DNA of 35,602 nt from Verrucomicrobiota bacterium (GTDB taxonomy: Bacteria; Verrucomicrobiota; Verrucomicrobiia; Limisphaerales; JAJOIW01). The stretch spans positions 1-35,602 of the forward strand of contig JAJOIW010000041.1 in the NCBI GenBank assembly GCA_021209225.1, given 5' to 3'. A program made the translations under genes and the position numbers. The notes under the pieces were generated by a model that saw only the letters and a program-made list of their open reading frames with translations, was not told the origin of the DNA and did not search any database. Positions 1 to 8,996 of the stretch are shown piece after piece. Each line of letters opens with the position of its first letter. Positions within the stretch are counted from its first letter, which is position 1.

Positions 1-768
1 CGTCATTCCCAAAATCGTCGTCTGTATCATCAGCCTGATCATTCTGTCCAGTATCAGAATCATCTTCCAAGCCAAGTTCTTCAATGACCGTGTTCAAAAA
101 GTCTTTCCTGGATGAAATCTTTTGAACTTTTGGCCGCAACTCAACAGTGTCGCCTTCTTCTGAATCTCCGTGGCTCAGGTCCTCATCCTCATCGTATTGA
201 TGCTTGCCCTCGTATTTGGCTCTTTTCGATTTTGGCAATGGAGAAAGCATCATGCTGATGGATCTCCCAACCAGCTTGGGACGGGAATCAGGATTGGCGA
301 ATCCTTCGATATCTTTAATAAATTGATTCACTATGTCAAACCCAGTGGCGGTGTGTGCCATTTGCCGGCCTTTGAATCGAAGAGAAAGCTTAACTTTCAT
401 GTCCTCTGAAAGAAATTGCTTGGCTCTATCCAGTTTGTATCCGTAGTCGTGTGGATCGATCACCGGGCTGAGTTGAATTTCTTTCAGCTTGTTGGATTGT
501 TGATGCTTCTTCTGCTCTTTGAGTTTTTGGATTGTTCGTATTGGTATTTACCAAAATCCACGATGCGACAAACCGGGGGCTTGGCAGTTGCAGCAATCTC
601 AACGAGATCAACACCATGCTCTCGCGCCAGCTTGATAGCCTCGTGAACAGCCAAGATGCCCACCTGCTTTCCATCATGCCCAACAACCCGGACTTCTCTG
701 GCTCGGATTCGCTCGTTTACCCTTATTTTAGGGATACGACTATTGTTTCGCTTAGAAAATGAACTCAA
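1..768 (-). CDS. infC: Translation initiation factor IF-3, 3' end beyond the window; frame broken by an apparent 1-nt deletion at the T5 run 524-528
   Basis: ORF 484..768 gives [37 protein letters not shown]...[20 protein letters not shown]. The next frame continues [99 protein letters not shown], open to position 1, with an acidic C-terminal extension. Confidence 0.93.
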
Positions 769-910
769 GACTGGGATAATTTTAATTCACCGTTGAAATT
801 CAGGACTCTTCGTCACTCATTTTGCGGCTGAATTTAAGACTAGTGAAGCGTCTATATTTTAGCAAGTCTTATTTGTCTCTCAATTTCCGGGATATATGAG
901 GTGGGCTTTT

Positions 911-1300
911 CTATCTGGCAGTCTCATCCATGAGTTTCCAGAACTCTGGATTGGACTCTAACTGACGGTCTTCTGGGACTGGAAGATTGCTTCGGTAAAG
1001 AAAGTCCTTCACAGTATTCCGATTTAAAATTCTGACAACTTGTATGCCCAGTGGATGACGTTCGAAGTAAATCCTGTATTCTTCCCAACGAAAGCGATAT
1101 AGGGTATGTCCTTCGCGATGCAATTGACCATACTGGGTTAAATCCGTTTTCATCGCTTCTTCTGGTAATCCCTTGAAATTTCCCAATATTTTAAGCTGGA
1201 TATCCTTAGGCAGCCCCGCCAGCTCAGCGGAACTCACCTGGTTAAAAATAATCTGGAATGGGCCCATACGTCGCTCCGAATTTCTATCTCCTGTATTCAA
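911..1300 (-). CDS. RelE/ParE-superfamily-like protein (cytotoxic translational repressor type), no adjacent antitoxin seen
   Basis: 129 aa; '...YGQLHREGHTLYRFRWEEYRIYFERHPLGIQVVRILNRNTVKDFLYR' resembles the RelE-type toxin core strand pattern. Confidence 0.55.
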   Translation of the reverse strand: MNTGDRNSERRMGPFQIIFNQVSSAELAGLPKDIQLKILGNFKGLPEEAMKTDLTQYGQLHREGHTLYRFRWEEYRIYFERHPLGIQVVRILNRNTVKDFLYRSNLPVPEDRQLESNPEFWKLMDETAR

Positions 1301-1422
1301 CCCCTGGGAATGTCCCCGAATCCCCAGTCAAACTCAAGTAACTAATCCATACCAATCCATTAATTAAATCAAGTATGCAAATGATACGTTCTGAATGATA
1401 ATGCACAGAGATAAGAGTACAC

Positions 1423-1449
1423 AAAAAAAACCACCCGGAATGGGTGGTT
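1423..1449 (-). terminator. Rho-independent terminator downstream of the PEP-CTERM gene
   Basis: Minus strand AACCACCC-ATTCC-GGGTGGTT followed by a T run; arms at 1429-1436 and 1442-1449. Confidence 0.85.
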
Positions 1450-1471
1450 GTGAAAATCTGATTGGAGAAGA

Positions 1472-1993
1472 TTAGGCGCGGCGGCGGCGCATGAAGAAGG
1501 CGCCAGCTCCGACGAGACCAAGAGCGAGAACGCCTGGCTCAGGAATGACAACGACTTCAGAGAAACCACCAGCAGCAGCGATAGCAGCGCCAAGACCAGG
1601 AGCTGGAGTAGGAGGAGTTCCGCCACCACCGAGAGTGATGGAGAAATCAGACTTGAAAGCAACGTTGGCGCCGGAAGCAGTAGAGGCGGCAACAGCGGCA
1701 TCCCAAGAACCGAGATCGGTTTTGAAGACGCGGACAGTCAAGTCAGCAGCAGATCCGGAAGCGATACCGTCGATGGTAACTTCACCAGGAGCCTGGAAGA
1801 AGCCAGCAGCGAGGACCTTGGTGGTAGCGAGAACAGAAGCACCTGAGAGCAGTTCAACTGAGAAAGAAGAATCTGCGGTGAATCCGTTAACGGTTACTGG
1901 AGCGGTGGGAGCGTTGCTGAAAGATACTTTGCCTTGAGCGAAAGCACCAGTAGCAAGAACCAGAGAGGTGAGTCCGATGAGTAGTTTTTTCAT
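1472..1993 (-). CDS. PEP-CTERM sorting domain-containing secreted protein
   Basis: N-terminal signal peptide MKKLLIGLTSLVLATGAFAQ; C-terminus VIPEPGVLALGLVGAGAFFMRRRRA (PEP motif, TM helix, Arg cluster). Confidence 0.88.
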   Translation of the reverse strand: MKKLLIGLTSLVLATGAFAQGKVSFSNAPTAPVTVNGFTADSSFSVELLSGASVLATTKVLAAGFFQAPGEVTIDGIASGSAADLTVRVFKTDLGSWDAAVAASTASGANVAFKSDFSITLGGGGTPPTPAPGLGAAIAAAGGFSEVVVIPEPGVLALGLVGAGAFFMRRRRA

Positions 1994-2039
1994 AGTCAGA
2001 ATGTTATTAATGAAAAATTTGTTAACTGTTCAAGAAAAA

Positions 2040-2669
2040 TTATTCAGAAACAGTAAAATTACGAGTCCAGTTTCCGGCGGCGGAAGCTTCGAGGAAGACA
2101 GCTTCACCGATGGCGACGGTTGGTTCAGTGAGGAATCCAAGGCCTGGGATTGGGGTGAATGTGCTGTAGGACTGGGTAGCGTTGTCGAAGGTGTAGACGT
2201 TGCTGACGGAAGCTGGGTTGAGTCCGAGGTCGGTTGCGATGAGACCAGCCTGAGGGACCTGGGAAGAAGCGAGGGAGAATCCGGCAGGGAATTCGGTGAC
2301 GAGGTTACCTTGAGGAACTTCTCCGACGAAGATAGCTTCAGCAGTGGATCCGGCAGGAACGTTGATGAAGGCACCTTCACCAGGAACGAGAGTCATGGCG
2401 GAATCGAGCCAAACACCGACGAAAGTGTTGGAGGAGAATCCGGTGGCAGGATCGAATTTGTAGACGACGGTTCCGGTTGGGACTCCTGGGAGGAGGGCGG
2501 CAACGGTATTGTCTTCAGCCATCAGAGGATTGCTGAAAAGAGAGAAGCCAGCTCCGAAGGTTTTTTTGACATAACCAACTGCGTTGGCAGAGGAAACCTC
2601 TTGAGCTTGTCCCTGCAGTGCACCGGCAGCGACAAGAAGTGAAGTGATAGCAAGCGCTTTGATTTTCAT
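2040..2669 (-). CDS. Secreted protein of the 'NAVGYV' type, function unknown
   Basis: Signal peptide MKIKALAITSLLVAAGALQGQAQ followed by EVSSANAVGYVKKTFGAGFSLFSNPL...; low-complexity hydrophobic/Gly-rich body. Confidence 0.65.
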   Translation of the reverse strand: MKIKALAITSLLVAAGALQGQAQEVSSANAVGYVKKTFGAGFSLFSNPLMAEDNTVAALLPGVPTGTVVYKFDPATGFSSNTFVGVWLDSAMTLVPGEGAFINVPAGSTAEAIFVGEVPQGNLVTEFPAGFSLASSQVPQAGLIATDLGLNPASVSNVYTFDNATQSYSTFTPIPGLGFLTEPTVAIGEAVFLEASAAGNWTRNFTVSE

Positions 2670-2868
2670 GGTTTTTTAGTATTTTTAATTTCCGTGTGTA
2701 TGACAACTATTTCAGACAGGAAATATCCTGTCAACAGTAATATCCGCCAAGCCCACCCAAACTTTCACATTTTTTTTCGGGTCATCGAACAGATTCTGCT
2801 GCGAGGTAATCGGCAAAGCGGGATGGCCAATTAAGTAATTTGTCGAAAATGGGGATAAATCAGGCATA

Positions 2869-3957
2869 TCAGCGTCTTCTGACATAGAGGATGTCTATTT
2901 TTTGTGGGCTTTCGCGGCGGAGGAGAGCCTCGAATTTTTTTGTGATTGAGTTGATGGTGACGTCGACTTCGACAAGGAAGTGGAGGCTTCGCACGGCGAG
3001 AAACTGGGATGCGAGGTTCATGATATCCGGGTTGATGGGGACCATGTTGGGAGAAGGGAATGGGGTATCATCGGCGGAGCCTTCGATGCCATCTGGTCCG
3101 GCGCGCTCCATGATGATCTGGTTGACGGAAAGTTCATCGAGGCCGGGAACCATTTTCAGGACATGGGGTGGAGCGGTGTTGATGTTAATGGAACCTGAGG
3201 AGATGGGGGTGAAGAAGTCTTTGAGGCCGAAAGGATAGGCGATAGCTGCCGCTTCGAACTGGTAGAGGTCCGGATTATCCTGAGAAGTCAGATGGAGAGA
3301 GGGATTGAATTCCGGGCCGTAGAACATGGGTGGGGTGATACCGCGGATGAGGAGGAGTTCGGAAATATCATCGATGGGCCCATCTTTGGCGGAATATGGT
3401 GGGTTGAGAGCAAGGTAATCATCGGATTCAGCGCCACCGGGGCGGGTAATGTCATCCGGGTCAGTCCAATCGAGGATGGAGTCGGTCAGGGAGGACATTT
3501 CGGAAAGGTCGACACCGAGCTGGATGAAGCATTGTTCCAGGATGTCCTCATTTGCGGCGTTGAGGTTCCATTTTCTTTCCATGTCGGTGATGGAGATTGA
3601 GAACTGGCCATTGCCGAGGGGGTTATTTTTGAGAGAAACCATCATGAGTTCCTCGTCCTGGGGGAAGTTTTCACTTCCGGGTCCTCCGGCCCAGACCTGG
3701 TGAAGACCATCAAATGGTTCGAAGGTCATGGTGGTTGAGGCTTCGAGAGCGAGCACATACCGGGCATATTCGATGCCGGAAAGACCGATGATTTCAAAAT
3801 CGGCGTCGTATCCGGAGTTTTGTGCCAACTTCATTTCGACCTTCATATTGGATGAGAAGTGGATGGCGATGCCACCGAGGATCGCGATGACCACCATGAC
3901 GATGATGAGGGCGAAGCCGTTGGAGTGTCGGAAATGGTGGATCGAGATAAGCCTCAT
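2869..3957 (-). CDS. gspK: Type II secretion system minor pseudopilin GspK-like
   Basis: Prepilin-like N-terminus NGFALIIVMVVIAILGGIAIHFSS lacking Glu at +5 (typical of GspK); 362 aa; 'MERKWNLNAANEDILEQCF', 'SSLTDSILDWTDPDD', 'ININTAPPHVLKMVPGLDE'. Confidence 0.85.
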   Translation of the reverse strand: MRLISIHHFRHSNGFALIIVMVVIAILGGIAIHFSSNMKVEMKLAQNSGYDADFEIIGLSGIEYARYVLALEASTTMTFEPFDGLHQVWAGGPGSENFPQDEELMMVSLKNNPLGNGQFSISITDMERKWNLNAANEDILEQCFIQLGVDLSEMSSLTDSILDWTDPDDITRPGGAESDDYLALNPPYSAKDGPIDDISELLLIRGITPPMFYGPEFNPSLHLTSQDNPDLYQFEAAAIAYPFGLKDFFTPISSGSININTAPPHVLKMVPGLDELSVNQIIMERAGPDGIEGSADDTPFPSPNMVPINPDIMNLASQFLAVRSLHFLVEVDVTINSITKKFEALLRRESPQKIDILYVRRR

Positions 3958-3978
3958 GGGATTGGGAACAGGAAAAAA

Positions 3979-4833
3979 TCAGGGGTTTTGCGGGGATGGC
4001 GAGCGAAAGTCGGAAATCCCACCTGTCCCTTGAGCCCCAGGAACTGGTTGAGGGGGATTGGGGGAATTGGGGTTTTGAACACCTGGGTTCCGGGAGAGGT
4101 TTCCAAGGCCCGGGCGCTGGATCTGGATAGGGATTGCGGAGCTGGGAATAGTGACAACCCGCATTTCGGCATCGGGTTTCACTTGGGTTGATGGAGAATT
4201 TTCGGAACGGTTATTGAAGACGATAGCGAAACGGACCTGTTTGGGCAGTGCGTTGGTATTGTCCCAGGCAGCCAGCCATTCACTGAGGCTTTCGTCATAA
4301 AATTCAGCCCCGAAGACGGAGACATCCTGGGCCAGTTTTATGGGTATGGGTTCGGACATGGCGTCTAAAGCGGCGAGCACAGGCGTCTGATAGAGAATGA
4401 GATTTTGTTGACCATTTTTATCCACATCGAGAGCAAAGGTGACGCGGCGCATGGGAGACCCGGGAAAAAGTCCACTGCCCGGGAAGGAATCGGGCAACAA
4501 TGAAACGAAGCTCAGAAGTGCGGCTTCCGGCTGGGTGGTATCGGCCAGGAAGTAGTGATGACGCAGATTGGCGGTGGACATCTGAACGCCAAACAGGGCG
4601 TTTTGTATGGTTTCCACAGCATTGCGTCGGCGCTGAGCCTCGGCAGCAGATTTGAGTCCGACCTGTGAGGCATTGATGATGACAGTCCAGGCGGAGTAGA
4701 TGGCCAAGGTAAGCATTCCGAAAATAGCCATGGAGATCATGATTTCCAGGAGGGTGAATCCCGGACTGAAGGGAAGTCCCGGCCTGAAAATGGATGGGGA
4801 TCCTGGTTTGGAGAATGGGGAATTGATTTGCAT
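3979..4833 (-). CDS. gspJ: Pseudopilin GspJ-like, prepilin-type N-terminal methylation site
   Basis: SPGFTLLEIMISMAIFGMLTLAIYSAW; start chosen at internal Met (MQINSPF...) because the upstream part of the ORF overlaps gspI. Confidence 0.75.
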   Translation of the reverse strand: MQINSPFSKPGSPSIFRPGLPFSPGFTLLEIMISMAIFGMLTLAIYSAWTVIINASQVGLKSAAEAQRRRNAVETIQNALFGVQMSTANLRHHYFLADTTQPEAALLSFVSLLPDSFPGSGLFPGSPMRRVTFALDVDKNGQQNLILYQTPVLAALDAMSEPIPIKLAQDVSVFGAEFYDESLSEWLAAWDNTNALPKQVRFAIVFNNRSENSPSTQVKPDAEMRVVTIPSSAIPIQIQRPGLGNLSRNPGVQNPNSPNPPQPVPGAQGTGGISDFRSPSPQNP

Positions 4834-4838
4834 ACTGG

Positions 4839-5297
4839 CTATCGGGTTCTGGATCGGGAGGGAGACATTGGGGCTGGACTGGAGGCAGCTGGATTTCCCA
4901 ACCCGGTTGCCATAGAGGGCTTGAAGAGCAGCATGTTGAGTTCCGTGGACCACTCTGACTCGGCAAGGCGGATCCGGACATCGACTTGGTACAGTCCGTT
5001 GTCATTTTCACTGGTTGTGGCGCGGGACACGGTGCGCTCCCAGACATAGCCCTTGAATTGGTCCCCGAAGTCGCCACTTTCGCTGATTTCCTCGAGTTGG
5101 TTGGTCATAATGAGATCACCCAGGAGTTCTCTGGGATCCGGGGAGGGATGGTGAAGCAGGAATACTGAGCGAAGGGCGCTGGATGAAATTTCGAGAATCA
5201 CAAAAATGGCCATGAAAAAAATACCCATGGCAATGACCACCTCGAGCAGAGAAAAAGCCTGTCGGGGAGGTGAGGAATGAATGAGTGAGGTTTTCAT
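4839..5297 (-). CDS. gspI: Pseudopilin GspI-like
   Basis: RQAFSLLEVVIAMGIFFMAIFVILEISSSALR; position between GspH- and GspJ-like genes. Confidence 0.72.
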   Translation of the reverse strand: MKTSLIHSSPPRQAFSLLEVVIAMGIFFMAIFVILEISSSALRSVFLLHHPSPDPRELLGDLIMTNQLEEISESGDFGDQFKGYVWERTVSRATTSENDNGLYQVDVRIRLAESEWSTELNMLLFKPSMATGLGNPAASSPAPMSPSRSRTR

Positions 5298-5347
5298 ATT
5301 GGGAGAGCGGTGACTCGCAGCGGGAGGAAGATGGGAGAAAGATCGGT

Positions 5348-5971
5348 TCAGTCCTGATTATCGATGAATTTTGCGGGATCCACTTCAAAATCCGCCAATC
5401 CCGTCATCATGTCGAGCCGGATGAGGCGGTACTCACCTTTGCCATGATTGAAAATGAAGGTGAATTTATCGGATGTCCCGTTGGGGTAAAAGCGGACAAC
5501 TGCCTCGGGTAGATCCTTTTTTTCAAGATAATTGACAGCAATCATTTCGATGATGATTTCCTCGGGGATTTCATTTGCCTTGCCTGTTGAACCCACCGGA
5601 AGTGTTTGGGTTTCGGAGATCTGAGGAGACCCGACAGACAGACTTTCGACTCCCCCTGAGGCAGGAAGGTTGTTGGGAGACACGCTGGACACCGGCCGGA
5701 CAATCATTTTGGACTCGCCGGGAATAATGACAAACTCGTGGATTCTCCCAGTGAGGATGGCTTTGGCGCGGGCCTGTTCCAGGAGAAGCAGGGTGTTTTT
5801 GGTCATGTCGCGAATGGGGTTCTCATTGAAGAGTCCTCCAACAAAAGGGACGCTCATGGTGACCAGCAATGCTGCAATGCCCAATACGATCATGATTTCG
5901 AGCATGGTGAATCCACTGAACTGACGACGATTAAGTCCTGTGCTGGGTATGATTTTCATATGAACGTGCAC
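5348..5971 (-). CDS. gspH: Pseudopilin GspH-like
   Basis: FSGFTMLEIMIVLGIAALLVTMSVPFVGGLFNENPIRDMTKNTLLLLEQARAKAI. Confidence 0.72.
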   Translation of the reverse strand: MHVHMKIIPSTGLNRRQFSGFTMLEIMIVLGIAALLVTMSVPFVGGLFNENPIRDMTKNTLLLLEQARAKAILTGRIHEFVIIPGESKMIVRPVSSVSPNNLPASGGVESLSVGSPQISETQTLPVGSTGKANEIPEEIIIEMIAVNYLEKKDLPEAVVRFYPNGTSDKFTFIFNHGKGEYRLIRLDMMTGLADFEVDPAKFIDNQD

Positions 5972-6007
5972 TCGAAATGGAATGGGAGAAATTGTGGCGG
6001 CATCCGG

Positions 6008-7357
6008 TCAGGATGAAACGCTGCGGGTGATGGCCATCATGGCGGAGAGTACCGAGAACATGAGACCGGCAACCAGAACGGCAATGACGATAATCATCAC
6101 AGGTTCGATAAGATTTGTGAGAACCTTGAGTTGGTTGGTCAGTTCATTCTCATAGGTGTTTGCGACGTTTTCCAAGGCTCCGGGAACGTCTCCGGTTTCT
6201 TCACCGATACGGAGCAGATCGATCATCAACTGGGGGAAAATCCGACTTCGAGCCAAAGGTTCGGCCAAGGTTTTCCCATCGGTCACATCGTCGCGGGTGC
6301 GGGCGATGGCCTCGCGGATCACCTGGTTGGAAATGGTTTTTTCCGTGATTTTCAAAGCGACCAGGACGGGGACCCCGTTGACGAGAAGAGTGGATAATGT
6401 TCGGGCAAACTGGCCGAAGAGGTTGAGTCGGACGACTTTTCCAAACAGAGGCAGTTTCATGGACCATTCGTCGATTTGGCGTGAGCCATCCGGTGTTGCT
6501 CTGTAGCGGATGAATCCCATCACAATCAAAAAGAGACTCCCGAGAATCACCCACCAATACACGTTGACGAACTCACTGACCCCGATGAGGATTTTTGTGG
6601 AGGTCGGGAGTTCCACATTCACTCCCTCAAAGACAGTGAGAAATTTAGGAAGCATGAACTTCATGAAACACAACACCAGAATGACACCGACACTGACCAC
6701 GACAGTGGGGTAAATCATGGCCGAAGTGAATTTCTGCTGTACTTCAGAGAATCGTTCGTAGTGATCGGCGAGGCGTTTCAATACCTGGGTCAATGCACCC
6801 GACTGTTCCCCGGCCCGCACCATATTGATGTAGAGATCGGAAAAGATGCGGCCTTTCCGGGCCATGGCATCGGATAAATTGGACCCTTCGGTTATTTCCT
6901 GTTTGAGATCGAGGCACAACTGCCCGGAAATTCCTTTGGAACCGATGTAACTCATGCTGTTGAGAGCTGCAGTCAATGGCATACCGGATGAAAGCAGGTT
7001 GGAGAATTGCCGGGTGAATGTGGCAATTTCCATGAGTTTGGGTTTTTTCCCCTGCGGGCGTGGAGCTTCTTTCTTTCCGGATGGCTGAGGTTGGCGCTGT
7101 GAGGCAATCGCGGTTTTTTTTCTTTCCGGTGTGCGCCCAGCACCGGGAGAAGGCGCTTTTTTGGATCGAGCCGGAATGGCCTTACTGATCGAGTCGCCGG
7201 TGGACTTGGTGCCGCCTTTGGAGGATGGGTCCACACGCAATGGGTAGAGCCCCATTTTTCCGATTTGAGCAAGAACTTGGGATCGATCAGCTCCATTGAG
7301 AACTCCCTCGACTAAATCCCCGCTCTTTTTACGAGCTTTGTAGACAAATTCCGGCAT
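6008..7357 (-). CDS. gspF: Type II secretion system inner membrane protein GspF (PilC family), with a Lys/Pro-rich linker
   Basis: MPEFVYKARKKSGDLVEGVLNGADRSQVLAQIGKMGLYPLRV ... ATFTRQFSNLLSSGMPLTAALNSM ... DLYINMVRAGEQSGALTQVLKRLADHYE ... LLRIGEETGDVPGALENVANTYENEL. Confidence 0.92.
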   Translation of the reverse strand: MPEFVYKARKKSGDLVEGVLNGADRSQVLAQIGKMGLYPLRVDPSSKGGTKSTGDSISKAIPARSKKAPSPGAGRTPERKKTAIASQRQPQPSGKKEAPRPQGKKPKLMEIATFTRQFSNLLSSGMPLTAALNSMSYIGSKGISGQLCLDLKQEITEGSNLSDAMARKGRIFSDLYINMVRAGEQSGALTQVLKRLADHYERFSEVQQKFTSAMIYPTVVVSVGVILVLCFMKFMLPKFLTVFEGVNVELPTSTKILIGVSEFVNVYWWVILGSLFLIVMGFIRYRATPDGSRQIDEWSMKLPLFGKVVRLNLFGQFARTLSTLLVNGVPVLVALKITEKTISNQVIREAIARTRDDVTDGKTLAEPLARSRIFPQLMIDLLRIGEETGDVPGALENVANTYENELTNQLKVLTNLIEPVMIIVIAVLVAGLMFSVLSAMMAITRSVSS

Positions 7358-7409
7358 GATTATCGACCATTCATTAAATACTGTAATACGTTCGGAGAAT
7401 TCAAATGTT

Positions 7410-8258
7410 TCAAAAGGCCTGGTGATGAGATATTTTCTGAGTTTCGACTGGGGGGACAGGCCGGCCTCCTTTTTTATATCCACCCAGATCGAGTGTCACG
7501 AAGAGAAATCCAGCCTGACGAATGCCTGCTTCAACCTGATGCGCCCGGTTGAGATCGTTCAGCAAGGACATCTCAGATGCCGGAAGTTCAATCCGAGCCA
7601 GGTAGCCACCAGTCACCTCATGGCAGCGGACCCGCGCACCGGAAATTCCCATCTGTCGCAGAAATTCTTCAGAATCTTCAATTATTTTGAGTTTTTCAGC
7701 ACTGACAGGTTCGCCGTGGGGAATCCTGGAACTCAGGCAGGCCATTTGTGGCTTTTCAGCGGTGGGCAATCCGAAATACCGCGACGCCTCACGAACGTCC
7801 GACTTGGTGAAGCCACATTCCCGAAGGGGGGCTCGAACACGGAATTCGCTGGCAGCGCGCCCACCAGGCCGGATATCCCCAAGGTCGTCCACATTCTCAC
7901 CATAAACCACTACAGCGAATCCCCGTTTTTCAGCCAATGGACGCAGAACCTCGAATAGGGCACTCTTGCAGAAATAACACCGGTCCGGCGCATTCTTCAG
8001 GTAAGATTCGTTCTCAAATTCGCGGGTCTGAACCAGCTCGACCGGGAATCCATGATTCTGGCCAAGCATTTGTGCTTCCTCCAGCTCGCTTCGGGCAAGA
8101 GATGGCGAATCCGCAATGACAGCTAGACTTTTATCTCCCAGTGTCTGGTGGCAGATGAAGGCCAGAAATACCGAATCAACGCCCCCGGAATAGGCCACAA
8201 TACACGATCCATAGGATCTGATAACCTGCTTCAAGCGCTCCAATTTGCCTAAATCCAT
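7410..8258 (-). CDS. larE: ATP-dependent sacrificial/Fe-S sulfur transferase LarE
   Basis: P-loop SGGVDS (IVAYSGGVDSVFLAF), NAPDRCYFCKSALFE, GENVDDLGDIRPGGRAASEF, RAPLRECGFTKSDVREASRYFGLPTAEKPQMACLSSRIPHGEPV. Confidence 0.9.
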   Translation of the reverse strand: MDLGKLERLKQVIRSYGSCIVAYSGGVDSVFLAFICHQTLGDKSLAVIADSPSLARSELEEAQMLGQNHGFPVELVQTREFENESYLKNAPDRCYFCKSALFEVLRPLAEKRGFAVVVYGENVDDLGDIRPGGRAASEFRVRAPLRECGFTKSDVREASRYFGLPTAEKPQMACLSSRIPHGEPVSAEKLKIIEDSEEFLRQMGISGARVRCHEVTGGYLARIELPASEMSLLNDLNRAHQVEAGIRQAGFLFVTLDLGGYKKGGRPVPPVETQKISHHQAF

Positions 8259-8329
8259 GAGGATCTATCCTCTCTCTGCTGAGGATGTTTGTCCAGACTC
8301 AGCTTGATCGGAGCAGCCCCCATCCCCTA

Positions 8330-8950
8330 TCAGGTGTATAATTCGGGAGAAAACAGGGCGGGTTCCTGCACCGTCCATGGAGATCCGTGTGCAAAGAGGC
8401 AGGTGACAGGTTCTTTTGGCAGGCCGCAGAAAAATTCGGTCAATTCAGCCTGGAGAATGTCAGAATTGGCACAGTACTTTCGGGGAAGCAATTCTGGATC
8501 TGAATTTTTGAGTCGGATGAGGGAATCCCCAAAAACGGCGAGCCTCATTTCCTCATGATAGTAGAGAACCTCACCCGGAGCAGCTCCGTAAAGTGGCTTG
8601 AACTGCCAGCCTCCAGGAAGAATCGGCACTGCCTCAACGAGTTCAAATTGAAAATATCGGGAGGAAAACCGGCACCTTCCCGAGGCATAAACCGGATAAT
8701 GAGCGAGCGACTGAAGAACTGCCGCTCCGCGCTGGTGGTTCTCATTGGTCAGAAAAATGGAGCCCACCGGATCATTCCCGGAAGGAGGAAGCCAGGCACT
8801 GACAGGGTCAAAAAAGTAGGACTCAGCGCCATTTTGAATCCTGTGCGCCGAGAGCTCCACTTTGTGAATAGGGGAGAAATATTTCCACCGTTGGATGTTG
8901 GGATGGACCCAGTCAGTGGCATAAGGATCGACAGATACTGTGCCAAGCAT
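8330..8950 (-). CDS. Metallo-beta-lactamase-fold-like protein with degenerate metal motif
   Basis: 'SIFLTNENHQRGAAVLQS' sits where THxHxDH would be; terminal 'VTCLFAHGSPW'. Family assignment by pattern only. Confidence 0.4.
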   Translation of the reverse strand: MLGTVSVDPYATDWVHPNIQRWKYFSPIHKVELSAHRIQNGAESYFFDPVSAWLPPSGNDPVGSIFLTNENHQRGAAVLQSLAHYPVYASGRCRFSSRYFQFELVEAVPILPGGWQFKPLYGAAPGEVLYYHEEMRLAVFGDSLIRLKNSDPELLPRKYCANSDILQAELTEFFCGLPKEPVTCLFAHGSPWTVQEPALFSPELYT

Positions 8951-8996
8951 CGGCAGGAATATGAAGTATCCACCCGCAATGCGCCACAGTATTTAT

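Noticed and set aside
1491-1937. 148-aa plus-strand ORF opposite the PEP-CTERM gene
   Set aside because: Low-complexity Ala/Pro/Glu translation, fully antisense to a well-supported gene; a by-product of codon bias.
1968-2642. 224-aa plus-strand ORF opposite the 'NAVGY' secreted protein
   Set aside because: Antisense mirror of a supported signal-peptide protein; Gly/Ser/Glu-rich with no domain features.
4418-5077. 219-aa minus-strand ORF spanning gspI/gspJ
   Set aside because: Out-of-frame with both pseudopilin genes; Pro/Ser/Cys-rich translation without family signature.
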